Positions 1 through 15,486 of a stretch of 64,000 bases of DNA are shown one piece after another. Source of the stretch: Onchocerca volvulus (lineage: Eukaryota > Nematoda > Chromadorea > Rhabditida > Onchocercidae); contig HG738139.1 of assembly GCA_000499405.2 (NCBI GenBank), forward strand, positions 6,410,616-6,474,615, given 5' to 3'. Under the pieces are notes generated by a model. That model did not search any database. It had not been told where the DNA came from and saw nothing but the letters and a program-made list of their open reading frames with translations. The position numbers and the translations under genes are program-made. Numbering within the stretch: the stretch's first letter is position 1; every line of letters starts with the position of its first letter.

Positions 1-2310
1 CGAAGCAATTTTTCATGAATAACTTAATATAATGATTGGGATTTTTCTGTTTTCATTAAGTCCGGATTTGCTACCATTCCTGAACGATTACATCCTGCTT
101 GACGTCTTCTCTGCAACTTTCTTCTTTGTTTTTGTCGTGGTCGTAATTGATTTTCAGATAATCAATATTTAAAAATATTCGTGATTTAAAAAATTTTTTC
201 TTGAAATCTTCCATTTTTATTTTACTCCTTCACTTCCAAAATACGACAGCCTATTCATTGTATCGACAAAATTTCAATTATTTGAATTAAGTAATCGTTA
301 AATTTACCACAAATATGATGATGATGTTGTTGTAGAAGTCAATATAAAATGTTTGTATGTTTGTGAACGCAAGACCACTCTTAATTTTCAATGTCCGATT
401 GTATTATTCCGTTGAAGAGGAAGATGGAGAAGACTGCAGACACTTCAAAATAATGTCACATGCTCAATGTGACCTTTTGATAAATAGAAATTTACTACAA
501 TAAGAAAAAAAGTGATGCAATAATAATTCTTTTACAAATACGCATAAAATTGACGAACAATAAATGATTTCATAAATCGTTTCAAAAGAGTACTTTCAAA
601 TATCATTTATTTCAATTGTTCTACCATCATATTACCAATTCCGCATTTCGAAGCAGTATTTTAACCACATACTCTTAAAACAGATTTGACGAATAGGAAA
701 TTTTCATGCTGAAAACAGAATTCTTTTTGTGATGTATTTATTTCCCGTCTATAAAACGGTTTATTCTGGAATAATTGTGAGTAGAAAAAAGTTCTTAAAG
801 GTTCATTGCTTTCCTGAATAGGAAAAACAATCAATAGTTTAAATTTGAAAATTATTGAATTAAAAAGGATATCTATCAAAAGCTTGTATAAATGATAATA
901 TATCTTCCATTTATAAGTAAGCAATTTTATTAAATTACATGTTAAATCGAATAACTGAAAAAAACTTTTGAGATGCAAATTATTCTTTTCTGGGAAAGAA
1001 ACATATATTTTATAAAAATTCTGCATAAAACTTCATTTTTTTTTAAACGTGTTCTTGATGATTAGAAGAATTTTCAATTTTTTTTTTCAAAAAGAAGATT
1101 AAATGATAAAAATAGTTGAATCGAAAACTTACGTGTCAGATCTGTATCAATTATTTGCTTAATAATTGATGCTTGTTATCTTATGCAACTGATCACTGAG
1201 ATGACAAGCATAAAATCCTGCAATTTTAGGTTTTTCAATATTACTTTACTTCGCAGAAAAATATTAAAATTGCGAATGTTGGAAAAAAAAAAAAAGAATG
1301 TTAAAAGTTGAAGAATTGCAAAGGCTATCAGAAAAAACAAATCAATGAACATATCTTTTATCTCTATAAAATAAGAAACATTTACGAAATTTTTCTAGCT
1401 TTTAAAAAATTTAAATTATATTTCAAAAGAATTCTGCTGATTACGTTTTCTTTTAGGCGACAAACTTCCCCAGAAAAGAAGCAATTTTTCGTTGGTCACA
1501 TTTACAGTTATTAGTAATATGGATATATTACGAAGAGCATTTCATGCCAAATTTTTATTCTGTTCAAAAAAAATGTCTGTAGTGATCTTTGATCTCATTA
1601 TTTCAATTGACGAAAATTTTAGTTGAATTGAAAGTTGTCCAGCGATGAGAGTTCTGATTGACATCACTGAGATTACCTTGAGGTGGTGCAATTTGCAAAG
1701 ACGAGTTAAGAATAAAAATATTGTCAATACAGTATATGGCAACTAATAATCAAAAAGTAACTTGGAATTTTTTATTACACATGTTAAAGTTTATGGGATT
1801 TTAAATTAAATTCTTCTCTGGAAATTTCGCATTTTGTGGTATGCCTAATTATAGAATGTCATCCGAAATTTTTCTTGTGGATGAAATTCTTCAGTAAATT
1901 CGCATACCAAATTAACTCCATTTACGTATAAAAGTTTCATTTAAGCGTTCTAATGAAAGTAGCTAAAATCATCGAAGTGAAAAAAAACTAATTTGTCTAG
2001 AACTCAATAGAAAGTCAATTACTATTAATCAAAAAAAAACTGAATAATATTCTGAAATTTGTAAGCATATTATCACTCACTATCGAACAAAACATTGTAC
2101 ACCACAGTTTATTGAAAAGATAATTTTCTTGTAGACTATGCGAGAAGTATCAGACTTGACTTCAGTGTCGTACCGATGAAAATTAATGGTTAAATAAACT
2201 TTTTTTGCTGTCATACTTCGATAGTTCATTCTTTTTTCAAATTTATTAATTGCCTGAATCTAGGCAAATATAATTCTTTTCATGCTGATATTGCAGAATT
2301 TTGGAATATT

Positions 2311-2383
2311 GAACACTTCAAAATTTTAAATTATTGTGAACTTCAAAATTTTAAATTTTGTTAACTTCAAAATTTGGAACATC
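2311..2383. repeat. short AT-rich tandem repeat, about three units
   Basis: Three diverged copies of a roughly 24-27 base unit with the core ACTTCAAAATTT follow one another. No coding or structural role is visible. Confidence 0.6.
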
Positions 2384-5300
2384 AAATATTGCACATTTAA
2401 TCGACACATTTTTGCTGCATTATTACTTGCAGATAACAATTGGTATATCAAAATGAACAACGATGAAATTTTATAATTATCTAATCAAATTGTTGATCGA
2501 TTTCTTTTAAAAAGCTGAGATATGAAAACATTTGATCATTCGAGTTTAATTATTCAGGACACTGTCACACTTGGAAATTCAAAAAAAAAAAAAAAGATAA
2601 TGAAAATCGGTTTTGATTTTCAAAGTTAATGTTTAGTTTCACTTAAAATTGAATAGACGAAATTTAATTGAAGCAGAATTTCGCATGTTTTGCTTATCGC
2701 ATTTGATTTTCTAGTCTGTTCGCTTTTGGACTATTTTTATATCAAATTTGTTAATTAGCATCCTTTGGAAGGGTAGAATATCTTCGAACTGATTCAATTT
2801 GTCGCCTTTCTGTAATTTTTCTAAAAACTGATTTAAATTTATTGATTATTTTATTGGATAGTCGAAAAGAAGAAGCCTTGGAATAATATTCTTAAGCTTG
2901 CACAAATTGTCTCAATCATATTGCGCATTAGCCATAACAACCTAAGCATTCGTGGTGATTTAAATAAGTGAATTAGAAAGCAGCATTAAATATCGATTGC
3001 CATTTAATATCTTGCCCATAATTTAATATTCGATTTTCCTAAAGAGGTCAATTTACTTCAGCTTGATCTTGACAATGATTACCAATATTAATTAACTATT
3101 GAATTATAAAGAAGTTACGAATGGAAATGAAGGACAAAAAGTTGTGATAAATTGTGATAAACAAGATAATTAATTTGTTTTTCTTTTTTTTCTCTTCTTC
3201 AGACATCATATTTTGATCTGTAAATTTCTCTCAAACCGATATTTCTAAAAAATGACATATTATGATTTTATTTTTTTTGAAGAGAAGACAACCTTTCTTC
3301 TTTTTCTTCCAAGAACAAATGAAATGACCTTTGATAGTATTATCTAATTGACGCATAAATTGGATACACAAATATGTTGTTCCTGTATTGAACATCTGTC
3401 ATTATAATAAGAAATCGACATCATAAAATTGTTGTCTATCACTTCAAAACTTTGTCAGAATCATTTCAGCATTTTTTGGATGTAACCAAACTGCTGGCTC
3501 TTCTTCTTGAAATTTAATTTGGCATAAGAAATTTTAAATCTGAGGAATTTGAAGAAAAGAAATAAATTCCATTTTGATCATTTTTATCAGATTCAAAGAC
3601 CATTGTATCAATAAAGCTGCACTGCAAGAAAAGTGATATACTCTGCAAATAAGTTATTTAAAAAAGAGAAAAGTTTATTTTTGAGACTGTTTATACATCA
3701 GCTAGCAGTTTGCATCAATTTAATAAATAACGATTTGATGACTCTTCAATCTTGGATGATAATGACATCAATGGAATTGAACTCTCATTTGTAAGTTCGA
3801 GCATAGCATGGATTCATTAGTCAATATGTTTGAAATCCATTTCTTCAAACATTTAAAAGTGATGTGATCATCAACCTTTTTATTCCTTTCATTTCGAATC
3901 CTTAATAGCTCTTCTCTCAGCTGTGTCCTTCAAACTGAATGAATACTTGTGGATCCAATAAATTGGATCATTAAGAAAATATAAACTTCGTCTCCCTCAA
4001 ATTGCTTGCTATTAAGCGATCCGTGTAATTGAGATCGAATTCTAATGGGTACGATCTTTAACCGCAAAATGAAGAATGAATTTTAGCGGCCTGCCCTTTC
4101 GAGAATCATTAAGCTTTGTCGTCATAGGCAGTCTAATGATTTTAAGCGGGGCATATTTAAGCCATGTGATGGTAAAGGTTAAATATTATAATTAATTAAA
4201 AGAGAAGAGAGACAGAAAACTGAACGGATGAAAATATATTTGAATACTGAAATCTATGAAAGAAAGGAATGCCTACACACATATGGACGAATGGACAACA
4301 GATTAGTTCATCCAGGCAAGACTAATGCCCTTAATTAATCATCCTTCATGAACAGCCGTTCTTCCAATGTCACTGATCAGATTCAGATAAGGATTTTGAT
4401 GGGTGAGGAGAACTTAATGGATTTATTTCACTCAATGGCTTTCGGAACTAATGCTGAAAAAAATGACCCCTTATGGTCAAATTCCAGTCTATTATAAAGA
4501 ACGGATGTAGCAACCTTGATGAATGATAAAATTAACTAATTAAATAAATGTCAAACAACAACAACAACAACAATGATGATGAAAATAGATGTGATGCTAT
4601 TCATATCGCATTCTCATCTGATAAAAACTTTCCCGATACATGAGCTCATTTTTTTGCATAATAATTGGCAGCGTAAATGGAGAAAAGTCTGATTTGATTG
4701 GGTCATATCTATTACATTGTTTATCTTTACATTGTAAACAAAAACTTCTGTCTGCCCTCCAATTCATACAATATTCATTTTACAGTTTATTTTTACGAAT
4801 CATCGCATAATTTTGTTCACATTTTTCAACCCGTAATATTTTAATCGAGAATAAGATAATGATAACGAGAGCAATTCAGTCTCTTGACTTTAGGATCATA
4901 AATTTCAGTTATCATTTTAAAGGAATGAAATGAAAAATTTATTGCTACTTGTAATCATTGTTGATCTTATCATTATGATATCAATCAATAATTTTAAAAA
5001 TCTTGCAAACTTTGTATTTGTTATGGATAAAAGAACCTATTTTGTCGCTACTTAGTTATGATAAGTTTTAAAAATGGTTCCTTTCTTCGATATTTAAATC
5101 AATTCAACATCAAATTCGTTTCATTTCTTATCTCAGGCATATCTTCTCGACTTGTCATAGGGCTAAAACAATGATAAAAATAAATGAATAATTCATAAAT
5201 CTGCGCCAATAACGGTTGGTTCTTTTTTTAGAAACAATCAAATTTCACTAATCGCTTGCAAACTTCATTGACTCGGAAACATTGAATTGTTCTCCATTAT

Positions 5301-8300
5301 ATCATTACAATAATGTCATTTTTGCTTCACTGAATTCAAAAATTGTACTATCAGCTTCGAACTCTTTCATTCGCCACTTAATTTCACCATTTCGAATTAT
5401 CATTGATACCATCTGTGAACAGCTGAACAACAAAAACATTACTAAATTAAAGGTCTACCTGCTGTTGCCTCATTTCTTGGATTTTTTTTTTTTCAGCACT
5501 TGTTTGGAATGTTTTACGTTATAGAATAGTTTCCAGCATAAGTTTATTTCAAATTTCGAAAAGAATTTTAACGTTGCTGAATTAGCTTTAGCTTTTTCAA
5601 GTACATTATATGAATCGGTTTTAAAATTTTCAAATTGTGAAACGTATGAAATATTTTACAAATGAGTTAATTTTTGCTCTGATTAATAAGTCACAATTGT
5701 CTTTAATTTGTTTTCCGAATAATTTCCAGTATATTAAAATTTTAAAAATGAGAATGAGCAAGTTGTTGGTAAGAATTAATAGAAAAGATTGGTGAAAAAC
5801 TTAATCATTGAATATATCAGCTTTCCCAAAAAAAAAAAAAAAAATCAATTAAAAAGCAAAAGATAAAGTTTTGGTTCTAAGTAACTGCAATAGTTTTGAA
5901 GAGAGTAATCTCTAAAATTACATTATCAATTGCCAAATGAGCCATTAAACTAAAGTTGAATCATTTATCAATTCAGGAATTCACCATTTTAAAATTATTG
6001 AGTTTCATAAATCGCTAACAATTTGCTGTTCCATTATTTGATTAGGGAAATTGTCAGTTTGCATCGTTCTGCGATTGATATCTGCAAATTCTTATCACCT
6101 ACTATTAATAGCTTGAATATCAATGATTTCTGCATTTCTAGATGAATATTTGAACTTGAAGCTTTACAAATTCGAATCTACTGTTTCCATCTTATTTGGT
6201 ATGAAATAATTTAAATTTCGAATGGAAATTTTTAGTAGAATTATTAAATTGCCGAGAAAATTGTTTTCTTCGACGATTCCGTGCCCTATCCGTGGATGTG
6301 TCAAGAATATAACTTATGATGATGCGAAGGCAATAAATTCCAGTTCCTTTAATCTTTCCTTTGAACTTTTGCGCAGATGACGATAAAGTTGCTTTATTAT
6401 GCTGATTTTTTTGGTATAATCCGATGTGCAGTCTAGACTCTAACTGCATTACATACTTATTATTACACAACTCTATGATCTAAAAAGTTATCTGAACTAA
6501 ATTCTCCTATTTTGTAGGTCAGAGTTTCTGGTGTTAGCCGATTATAAAGTTATATTTTCACTCTCACAATTCTCATTTTCCTGGAAAAGTTTCAATTTAG
6601 TGCTGAGTCATTCAAAAAATTAGTAAGAGAAGATAGGATGACATTCTAAAAAAAAAAAAAAAAAGTAATTGTTAATAATTGTTAATTGCAGAAAATAATC
6701 ATTAATTTTTTGCAAAAGTTTCTTCTCTCTTTGCAAGATTATAAATATTTTAAATATTCGTGCAATTATTCGTCATATTAGCAATCATTTTTTTTTTTTT
6801 TGTATATATTTTTTTGGAATATTCGAAGTTTATTGTGAAATGATATTTCTATTTTATGATTTTTTCCAAAATTTTCATTCTGAAAGTTATTTTCAAGGCA
6901 AATAAAATCCCTTAAACTTTCTCAGTTCATTGTGTCTGCTCATTGATCCTCTTCCAATCATTTCCATCATTTTCCTTTTCACCTTATATTTTTGTTTCCA
7001 ACATATGATGATAAAAGTAGGAAAAAAAAACCAGTTGATTGTGTCTGAAGAATGAATCGTTGTTGTTGTTGTTCTTTGGCTCATAAAAATTTAAAAGTTG
7101 AAGTACGAAATTTTGAATTAAATTGTTTTGTGTGTATGTGTGGTAGCCAATTCTTTTAATTCCAATAAAAATCACATTTTTTATCACACAACATTGAAGC
7201 TTTCACAAATAAATTACCGATTGTCTGAAAATGTGTTTTACTTCAAATAAGTCACATCATGCTGCAAAAAACTTCAATTTCAAATGCAAAAGCTTTTTCC
7301 CTTTCTCAAAACTCCATCTGTTATTTCTTAATTTTTTAAATCCTGCTATTCTATTCTCATTTCCCTGTGAAGAAATGCGAATACATCGAAAGTTTGGAGC
7401 ACAAAAAAATAGCTTTACGAGCCATATAGGAAATAAAACATTTTTTTTACGAGCCATTTAAGAAACAAAACACATCGTTGTTACTATTTAATGAAGAATG
7501 ATTTGATCTAATTTTCCAGAATAATTCAAATGTTTTCACTAAACCATAAAGTGCTTTTTCATTTCTTTTTTTTTTCTGTGTAAAATAATTTTTTGACAGG
7601 ATTTATCTGAAGAGAGAAGATCTGAAATTTATAAAATTCATTAGGAAAATTGACAAGTGTGGGAAAGTACATGAAAGAAACAATGCACTTTTCCCAAGAT
7701 TACATGTTGTTGGAATGATGAAGTTCAATACTTACTTATGGACCAAAATTTCAATATTTCCATTAAATTAGCATAAATTAATACCTGAAGATCTTCTCTA
7801 TACTCTTATTTTAGAAATGTTTGCATTGCCTCATTCAAAGATTGTTGTACTCGAATCGATAACTTCCATCAGAACTTCTATCGTGTTTTTCTTTTTCATT
7901 CAATCCGAAGGTCACTCGATCGTTTCTATTGCTTATATTCAACAATGTATATTGTTTTTATAGTTTTTGTTTACTGTATACTTTGTTTTCAATGTCACAT
8001 ATCAAACAAACCTTTCCCATCGCAAACTTTGTCCTCTCTCGCCCAGTCTCCAGCCTTCAAAATATTGTTCTTCAATTCAAATAACTTCATGCTTCTGATC
8101 CAATTAGCTGCAAATCCTGTATCCTTCAATTATGGAGAATAAGAATCATATTTAATCGGTGCAAGAGCATATATTGTTTACTGATAATGCTGCTAAAAAT
8201 ACTCAATCACTATTGGAACTTTCTGATCGGTTCACTGATTTCTACAAAACCGAAAATCACTCGTCCCACGTTGACATCAGATATTTCCCTTTCATTCCCC

Positions 8301-11300
8301 GCATTTGTCCTAGTCTTTTCTACCATATCTAAATTTGCTTTTAAAAATGTTCATTTTTATTTCAAGAAAAGACTTCTCCGAGGGGTCAGTGATTAAGTTG
8401 TAAAAATCTGTGTCTAATCTTTCAAACAATCTCTTTGCTACGGTTTTTATGACTGATGTACAATCTAAAAAGAGTAGCAACTCTAATCATTACTCTTTCA
8501 TTTCTCTTTATACTGCAAAAGAGAGGGAGAGAGAGGATAACAAAAAGGAAAAGATACAAAGGAAAGAAAGACAAAAATCAGTTTTGAGAGAGTTACAGTT
8601 TAAATTTCTAAATTTATTTATTTCAAATTTGAATTTATATCCCTCCAGCTTTTAGTGATAAAAACACATCATCTTAAATTACTAATTCAGCTCAGACATT
8701 GACATATAAGATATTTATTTGTTGAAGTGGAAGAAAGGAATTCATTTCCTTGCTACGGAACTAAAACCGAAGTCTTCGAAGTGATTGATTGGTACCGGGA
8801 AGTATTGTTGCCAATTTTTGGAGAGTGAAGTTTATTTTTGGCATAGTCAAATTCGTAAAGTAATAACAAAGAAGGATTTTCAGAAAGATTAAGCAATTAC
8901 TTTTTTTATTTAATATTTTAAATAAAAAAGTGTCATAAAAATTCAACATTTTGTACAATCATAAAGGAGAAATAGTTAACCAAATAGTACATCAGACGCT
9001 AAACTTTGCTGATTGCCATTTTTGTCAAAATAAAACAGTACTCAAATTCAGCAAATTTCAAAATCAAATTTAATGATCCTCAGTAATTATGGCTTTCTCA
9101 ACAGAGTTATACTTCTTTCAATGAAAATTATTTTAACTTCACTGAAATTTCACGAAATTGTTGGGCAGGATCTTAAAATTTAAATTTTCTTAAGAGAAAA
9201 TCTATGAAAATGAAAGCTTTTCATGGCAATCAAAAAACATAGACTGGTAAATTTTATTTGATTGATGAAATTTTGAAAGGGGTCTATTACTGGGAGAATG
9301 GACATATAGTCAAATCAATCACCATTACCATTTTTCATCAGCTTGTCTTGAATTAACACATTTCAGATTGAAGTGTGTCCACATCTATCATCCCGTCTGT
9401 CCACTATGTCTGTTCAATTTCAGATAATAATTAGCACCTTAGTGATATCTAATTGATACCTTACTTCGTCTTATTCATGGTACTCTAGCAATAGATGCCA
9501 TCATTATTGCTTCATTTATCATCTGTTAAGGATATCGTTACAACAGTATTGCTCTTCCTTGCCTTTATTTATCTTCTGAAATTGAGAAATTTCATTTCAT
9601 TTCGTTTCATGGACTATTAACCTTTGAAAATTGAGAAAGGTCGGATGAAATGGAAAGTAGAAAAATGAGATTGATTTTAGCTGACTGACTAACTTCCTCA
9701 GTACACTGATAATAGCTATGGAGGAATATTCCGACCAAGAGATTAATCTTTCATTCAGAAACATGATTTATCTGCATCAGAAAATGACAACGAATCGGAA
9801 TGATTGATTTTTTTTTTTTTTTTGAAATTGTTTTATTTTACTCTTGATTTACTTCAGTTCTTTATTTTTTGCTTGTTTACTTCATATTTCATTCCATGAA
9901 GAAGTGAAAAAAATCATGAAAGAAGTGATCATCGAATAAAAGTTCTCAAGTTTATTGCAATAAAAGTTTATTACAGTTCTCATTTTTGATCATAATTAAA
10001 TTAAATTCATTCATTCTGGAATTATAAAAATTGCTAGTCATATTTCTGTAGCCATATTTGATTAGAATAATGAAATTTTACTCAAAAATTAATTGTTCCT
10101 TGAAGAAGGAAAGAAAATATGAGTGAAAAAATCATTCTTTTCAAAAATTTGAAATACAAGTTAAGTTACAGAATTTTTTCAAGTATTACAACAAATTACA
10201 TGTCTTACCTCTTATAAAACTAGTTTAAAACAAATTAAAGTGACACCTGGACAAAGAACGAATAATTCGAATCCTTCAAAGAATTATTAAGTCTATTTGC
10301 TCCACGATCTTTACAGTCCAATCCTTTTATATACTAGTAATTACATGGTAATATGAAATGATCGTTGATCTACGATGCACATTGAGTCAGAATATTTGTT
10401 TCACAATTATTAATTTGATTACCTGCACCAATGAATTCATCACAAGTAATCTTATATATGAGCTTTTTTTAATTTGAAAACAAGTTTTTAAGAGATTCAG
10501 AAATACTATAAACATGTTATTATTTTTACAAAAATAATTACTACCACAAGATCCGAAATCAAAAAAATTTAATTTCTTCAAAATTTGCAAAATTTCCAAA
10601 AATTTTAAATTTTTATTGTGGCAAAACTTTCCAAATTAACGTAAAATCGATTTCTAATCTATTTATGCAATAATTCTTGTTTTTTTTAACTGAAACAAAT
10701 GTTCATATTGACATCGGCTTCAGGTTGGGCCATTTCTTTAGAGCAATTTAGGTCAATAGTCTCAGCCTTCTTCGAGGGAAAATTAATAAATTTCGTATGC
10801 ATCTTTTATCCGTCTCTACGCTTTCGATCTCATTTGCAACTTTTAGTGAGTAGTCAGTCGAATGACATCGATGGGGACAGGGCCTTGTCCTCCCTTGGAC
10901 AAGTCATCCTCCCTTCGCCCTCATTGTTTATTACCAATTCGAGTTGCGACGCTCTATGACAGGTATATGTCACTTAGATTTAATCAGTCACCAACCAGTC
11001 ACTGTCCGCTATTTCAAACATCGTCCACTACTGCATATTTGAATTTAATAATACATTTTGTGAATTTCTATTCAATCACTTTTGGAAATTAATAGTTTCA
11101 AGTATTAAGAAAAATAAAGAACAGACGAATTGCCGGCAATCAATAAATATTTAATTTAATTTGGCTGTGTCAAAAACTCAGACTTTGGAGGAGCATTCTT
11201 TGAAATTTAAGGAACTTATACATTCATCATTTTCATATTACACTCTTAGAAATTCGAAGACTGATGCTGTAACTAGAATTAATGATAAAGATATTAATAA

Positions 11301-14240
11301 TATAAGCTACATGATAATTAAGAATAATGATAAATGATGACGGTAATAATGGTGCTTATCATTCAAAGATATGATTACATATTACAATAATATGATAGTT
11401 ATTGTTTAATAGCAAATTTAATAATAAATAAATAGTAAATATAAGTGTTTCCAGTTAATTCTTAATGAAGTAAGAAAAATTAAATTTATGTTGAAAAATT
11501 AATCTTAATTTACTGATAACTGAAATATCGTATGTCTTCGATATGTTCCATCATCATTTCAATATTGTCTCAATCTTTTCGCAGTTCTTTCAACTGCAAT
11601 TACAGTCAATTAGTTTCAACTCAAAGATTCCTAACGAATGTTTAAATGGCCTAGAAATAAAGATATGATTTTAACTACTGCCAGAATTGATAAGGATCGA
11701 TTAATGAACTGATAAAAAGTGACATTAATTTAACACATCCTTAATGAGTCGTACTAATCTGAAGAACTGACGATAAAGGTGATATTATAATTATTATCAC
11801 TATTCTATCCTATTATAATTACGATATTGTATAGTGATTACACCACATATCAATTGACCACTTCATTGAAAGTTGTTGCATTTTGTTATGATTAACTTAC
11901 ATATTATTGAACTTTTTGTTGTCATCTTAGAATATGCAATGATCTTATCATAAGAAAAAAAAAAATCTTTCAATTTTCATTTTGATATTTCTTCTCCTCA
12001 CCTAACAGTAAGTGAATATTTGCAAAGAAAAGTCTGTTTCTCAGTTTCTTTGCTCATTTTGTTGTATTGTAGAAAAATCGTTTAAAAAGACATAACGTTG
12101 AAATAAAATTTTTTTATATCTTCTCTATTTATTTTCTATTTGAGTTTTTTCTACAAAATAGTTCGTTCATTGCTTCAATTATTTCAGTCTAAAAAAAGGA
12201 ACCCAACAATTGCAGAATGACGCAAAAACAATGAAATCAATCAATTTGAATGTTTTTGAAGTGCATAAGTAATCGCTCAGAAAATTGCGAAAATCGTATG
12301 AATCATACACTGAATAATTAACTTTGTTCCCTATGATGGCCGAGAACTGATTCCAAGTTCGCGGTATCGTAAAGGATTTATTCAACACCTGCACAGATGT
12401 CTTTCATCAGATCCACGGTTATTATCCAGCACTAAGCAATTCATTCAATTCGGTATTCTCTCATTCCTGAGATCAGATGGTATGAGCAGAATCGAAGATA
12501 CTGAAGGGCAGTTAATGTAGTCTTTTCGCAACTTTATAAGACATTTTGGCGACATTTGTGACAAGAAGTTTCAATCGCATGTAAATTTTAAATTTCCAAA
12601 GTCTCTTTTAATTAATTATTTCGATGGTAAGATATCAGCTATCCATTATATTAATGAGAATTTTTTTTTGTTGGAGAGCTGAACAATTGATGTGATCTTT
12701 AGAAGAGATGAGAATGAAGTAATGAGAAAACTGATCCCTCTTGCTATAAAATGCGGAAACTATCTTTTTATTGAAATTAAAATTTCAGTTCTACTAAAAT
12801 TTGAGAATTTTAATTAGAATTTGGAAATAAAAATAAATTTTTCGTGATTGTAAGTTCAAACAACTCCGGAATTTTGAAATATTTACAATTTTAACTGATT
12901 TCATGCTCAAAACAAATAATTTCTGGTTTCAAATCCACACACTAGAATTGGGCCTTCTAAACATATTGCGAAAAAGTTATGCATGGCCATATCCATCAGC
13001 TACCTGCTGCGTTCTAACCTAAAAATCATCACTTCCTTCTCCTTCCCATCATTATAATAGCGTTGATTTTTTGTACAAAATAAGTGCCGCCACAATTCTG
13101 AGCAATTCATTTGAATTTCAGTTCAATTGGCCTTTCTTTATAATTTAGCAACAGTTTTTTTTCAATCGCAATGAAAGACTGAAACTTTCTCTTTCCGCTT
13201 TTGATGCTTCGGAAAATTTTATTTATTGCCAACGTTCTGTTAAGAAAAAGTAAAATTGGAAATGATCGAAAAAGACTGAATTGTTCAACTTCGACTTTGG
13301 TTAAAGTTTAAATTGTTATCATAATCGTTCTTTTCAAGGACATTTTCCATAGCATTAAATATCAGCGGCATAAGTTACAAATAATAGTCATAAATTTGTA
13401 AATCGCTAAACTGAAGTCGTAAAATATCGAACAGTTGTGCGCTTTGTAGTTTCTGATAATAAGAATTGTATATTATAAATCAATAAGGTAGTTTAGTTAC
13501 ATATGCTCGCTCAAATATGCAACCATAATTTAGCGCCTGTTGCTAGGATTAATGGATTCTGATCATTTTCGGATTCAATAAAAAATGACCATTATTAAGT
13601 TAGAAGTTAAGGTTTTTAAATCATTTTGTTCTCGCAACTTTTTTTGCAAGCATTAATGCAAGTTTGCAATTCAAGCCTCAATCTTCGGTGTTTTCCAAAA
13701 AAGCAATAAAGAAAAGTTGGGAGTTGAAAGTTAGATGGGCGGACTGAAGGGCGGCTACTTAAATGACCAGTTGCTTGTCAGCTTGGGTTTCACTCGAAAT
13801 TCCGCCTTCCCTACGGTATGCTGCGTATTTTGATAGCGGTAACACTTCCACACAAAGGTCCATTATGTTTGCTTAATCGCATCCTTCAAGATACTACTAA
13901 CCTTTGCTTCGTTTTCTTACTAACAATCCTTCTTCCAGTTGACCTTAGCCATTTGTTCTGAAAATCAGCATTGGCTACTATTTCTTTTCAAGTACCACTT
14001 TGTAAAATTCGCTTCTTGGAAATAGCAAACAAGAATCTTTTTTATATATTTTTGCAATTTTTTTCTTTCTATTCATACTCCATTTGAAACAAATAAATAA
14101 ATTATAAAATGTTTGAAAATTCCACCCGCACTTTCAAAATTTGCATTAACAACAATCTGTAGATAGTAAAATTGTTGAAATTCATATCTTTTATATCTAA
14201 ATTTTACATGACATGTTTTTACAGGGAACTTCGTCGAGAA

Positions 14241-14243
<3 letters not shown>

Positions 14244-14271
<28 letters not shown>
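14244..14271. repeat. poly-A tract (28 bases)
   Basis: An uninterrupted run of A, followed shortly by a T run, so a small hairpin is possible. It is the longest A run in the left part of the window. The length of such a run is prone to sequencing error. Confidence 0.8.
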
Positions 14272-15470
14272 CAAAGTTTTTTTTTTTGAAAACTTTTCCG
14301 TTGTCATCTTATATTTGATGTGAAGCAAATTTAGTGTTTTAGAATGCTTCCAGAACAATAGATTATTTGTTCCTACTTCTCGAATATAATTAAGCATATA
14401 AATTCATCCTTAAATAAATTGAATGACAAAATAAAAGACAAGATTTTGAATGACTCCGGATTGATGCTCATTTCTTGGAACAATCCTCGTCAGTCACCCA
14501 TTCATCAAGTTCATTCTTTTCTATATTTCTTTTTTTACATTATCTGTAAGTCTTTCTGATTGATAAATTGCTAATTAATGATCAGAAAAAGTTAATGTTG
14601 ATATCATATCAGTGGTTGTTACTATTCATTCTTTCATTTGCAATTAAGAATCAGATATTCATCCTTTTCACTTTCGATATGGTATTCTCTCCAATCGATA
14701 TATCTTACGAGAATAATCAGATTGATCGATAGCATTGAATTATGAACTGAACGTTCTTCCCAAAAAACAACGCCGTACGATAATTTCGTTTTAATGATTA
14801 TAAATGATTAATTAATTTTATTGAATCTTATGCAATATGGGACTGAAATGCTAAAAGCTTTTAATAGTTTTGAGATATCAAAGAATAAATTTCATGATTC
14901 GACCACTCAAGAGTAAATTATTCGAAAGGAAAATTAAATGGAAACGAAAAAAAACAAAAATTTATCGCTTTCTTTTGTCCAAAATTTCCAGAGATATTAC
15001 ATATTGCTATCGCTTTTCAGAAATATTACATTTTGCAAGCAAATTTAAAATTCCTTATTGCTCTATCACATCTAAAATACATAGCTTTCAACAATCAAGA
15101 CGCGTCTATAGTTCAGGTTAAATTCTAATCTTAGAATTCAGTGTTTTACTTAACAGTCATAGCAATTAATTAGCTGTACTCAGTGAGTAATACATTCATG
15201 CTTTCTTGACTTTTTTTTTTTTCGCTTATTAGAGTAATTTCAATTATTCCACTGGAATGAGATATCTAAGAGTCAGTTTCATCTCATGCAAATTACCTTT
15301 CTTCACTAATTCGTTTTGAATCCATTTTGAATAAGTAAATGGGAATACTTTTCTTTGCTGACGAGAATATCGTCGATAATTTTAGCAAAAGATGAATGGA
15401 AAATATTTGAATATCGTTGTCGATTTCAGCATCTTTTCAATGATATATGGAAAGTGATCAAAATCATTTG

Positions 15471-15482
15471 AATGTTTTGCAG
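15471..15482 (+). promoter_or_regulatory. probable spliced-leader trans-splice acceptor of gene A
   Basis: A T-rich tract ending in TTTTGCAG stops four bases before the first ATG of gene A, and no upstream donor or coding exon is evident. In nematodes this arrangement is typical of trans-splicing of a short leader next to the start codon. It supports the start chosen at 15487. Position and consensus are seen; the trans-splicing is inferred. Confidence 0.55.
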
Positions 15483-15486
15483 TTGA

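Larger units (their letters stand above)
1..15486. other. gene-poor AT-rich DNA
   Basis: I see no exon chain that can be supported here. Open frames are short, have no recognisable family and are made mostly of F, I, L, K, N and S codons, as expected from translated AT-rich DNA. A short tandem repeat lies at about 2311-2383 and a 28-base A run at 14244-14271. A locally GC-richer patch at about 13730-13880 holds one short ATG-to-donor open stretch (see findings). The stretch could be intergenic, or the long introns and distal regulatory DNA of a gene outside the window. Confidence 0.6.

Noticed and set aside
10699..11092. Two overlapping open frames in a GC-richer patch
   Set aside because: Overlapping frames with no motifs, no clear splice partners and no preference for either frame.
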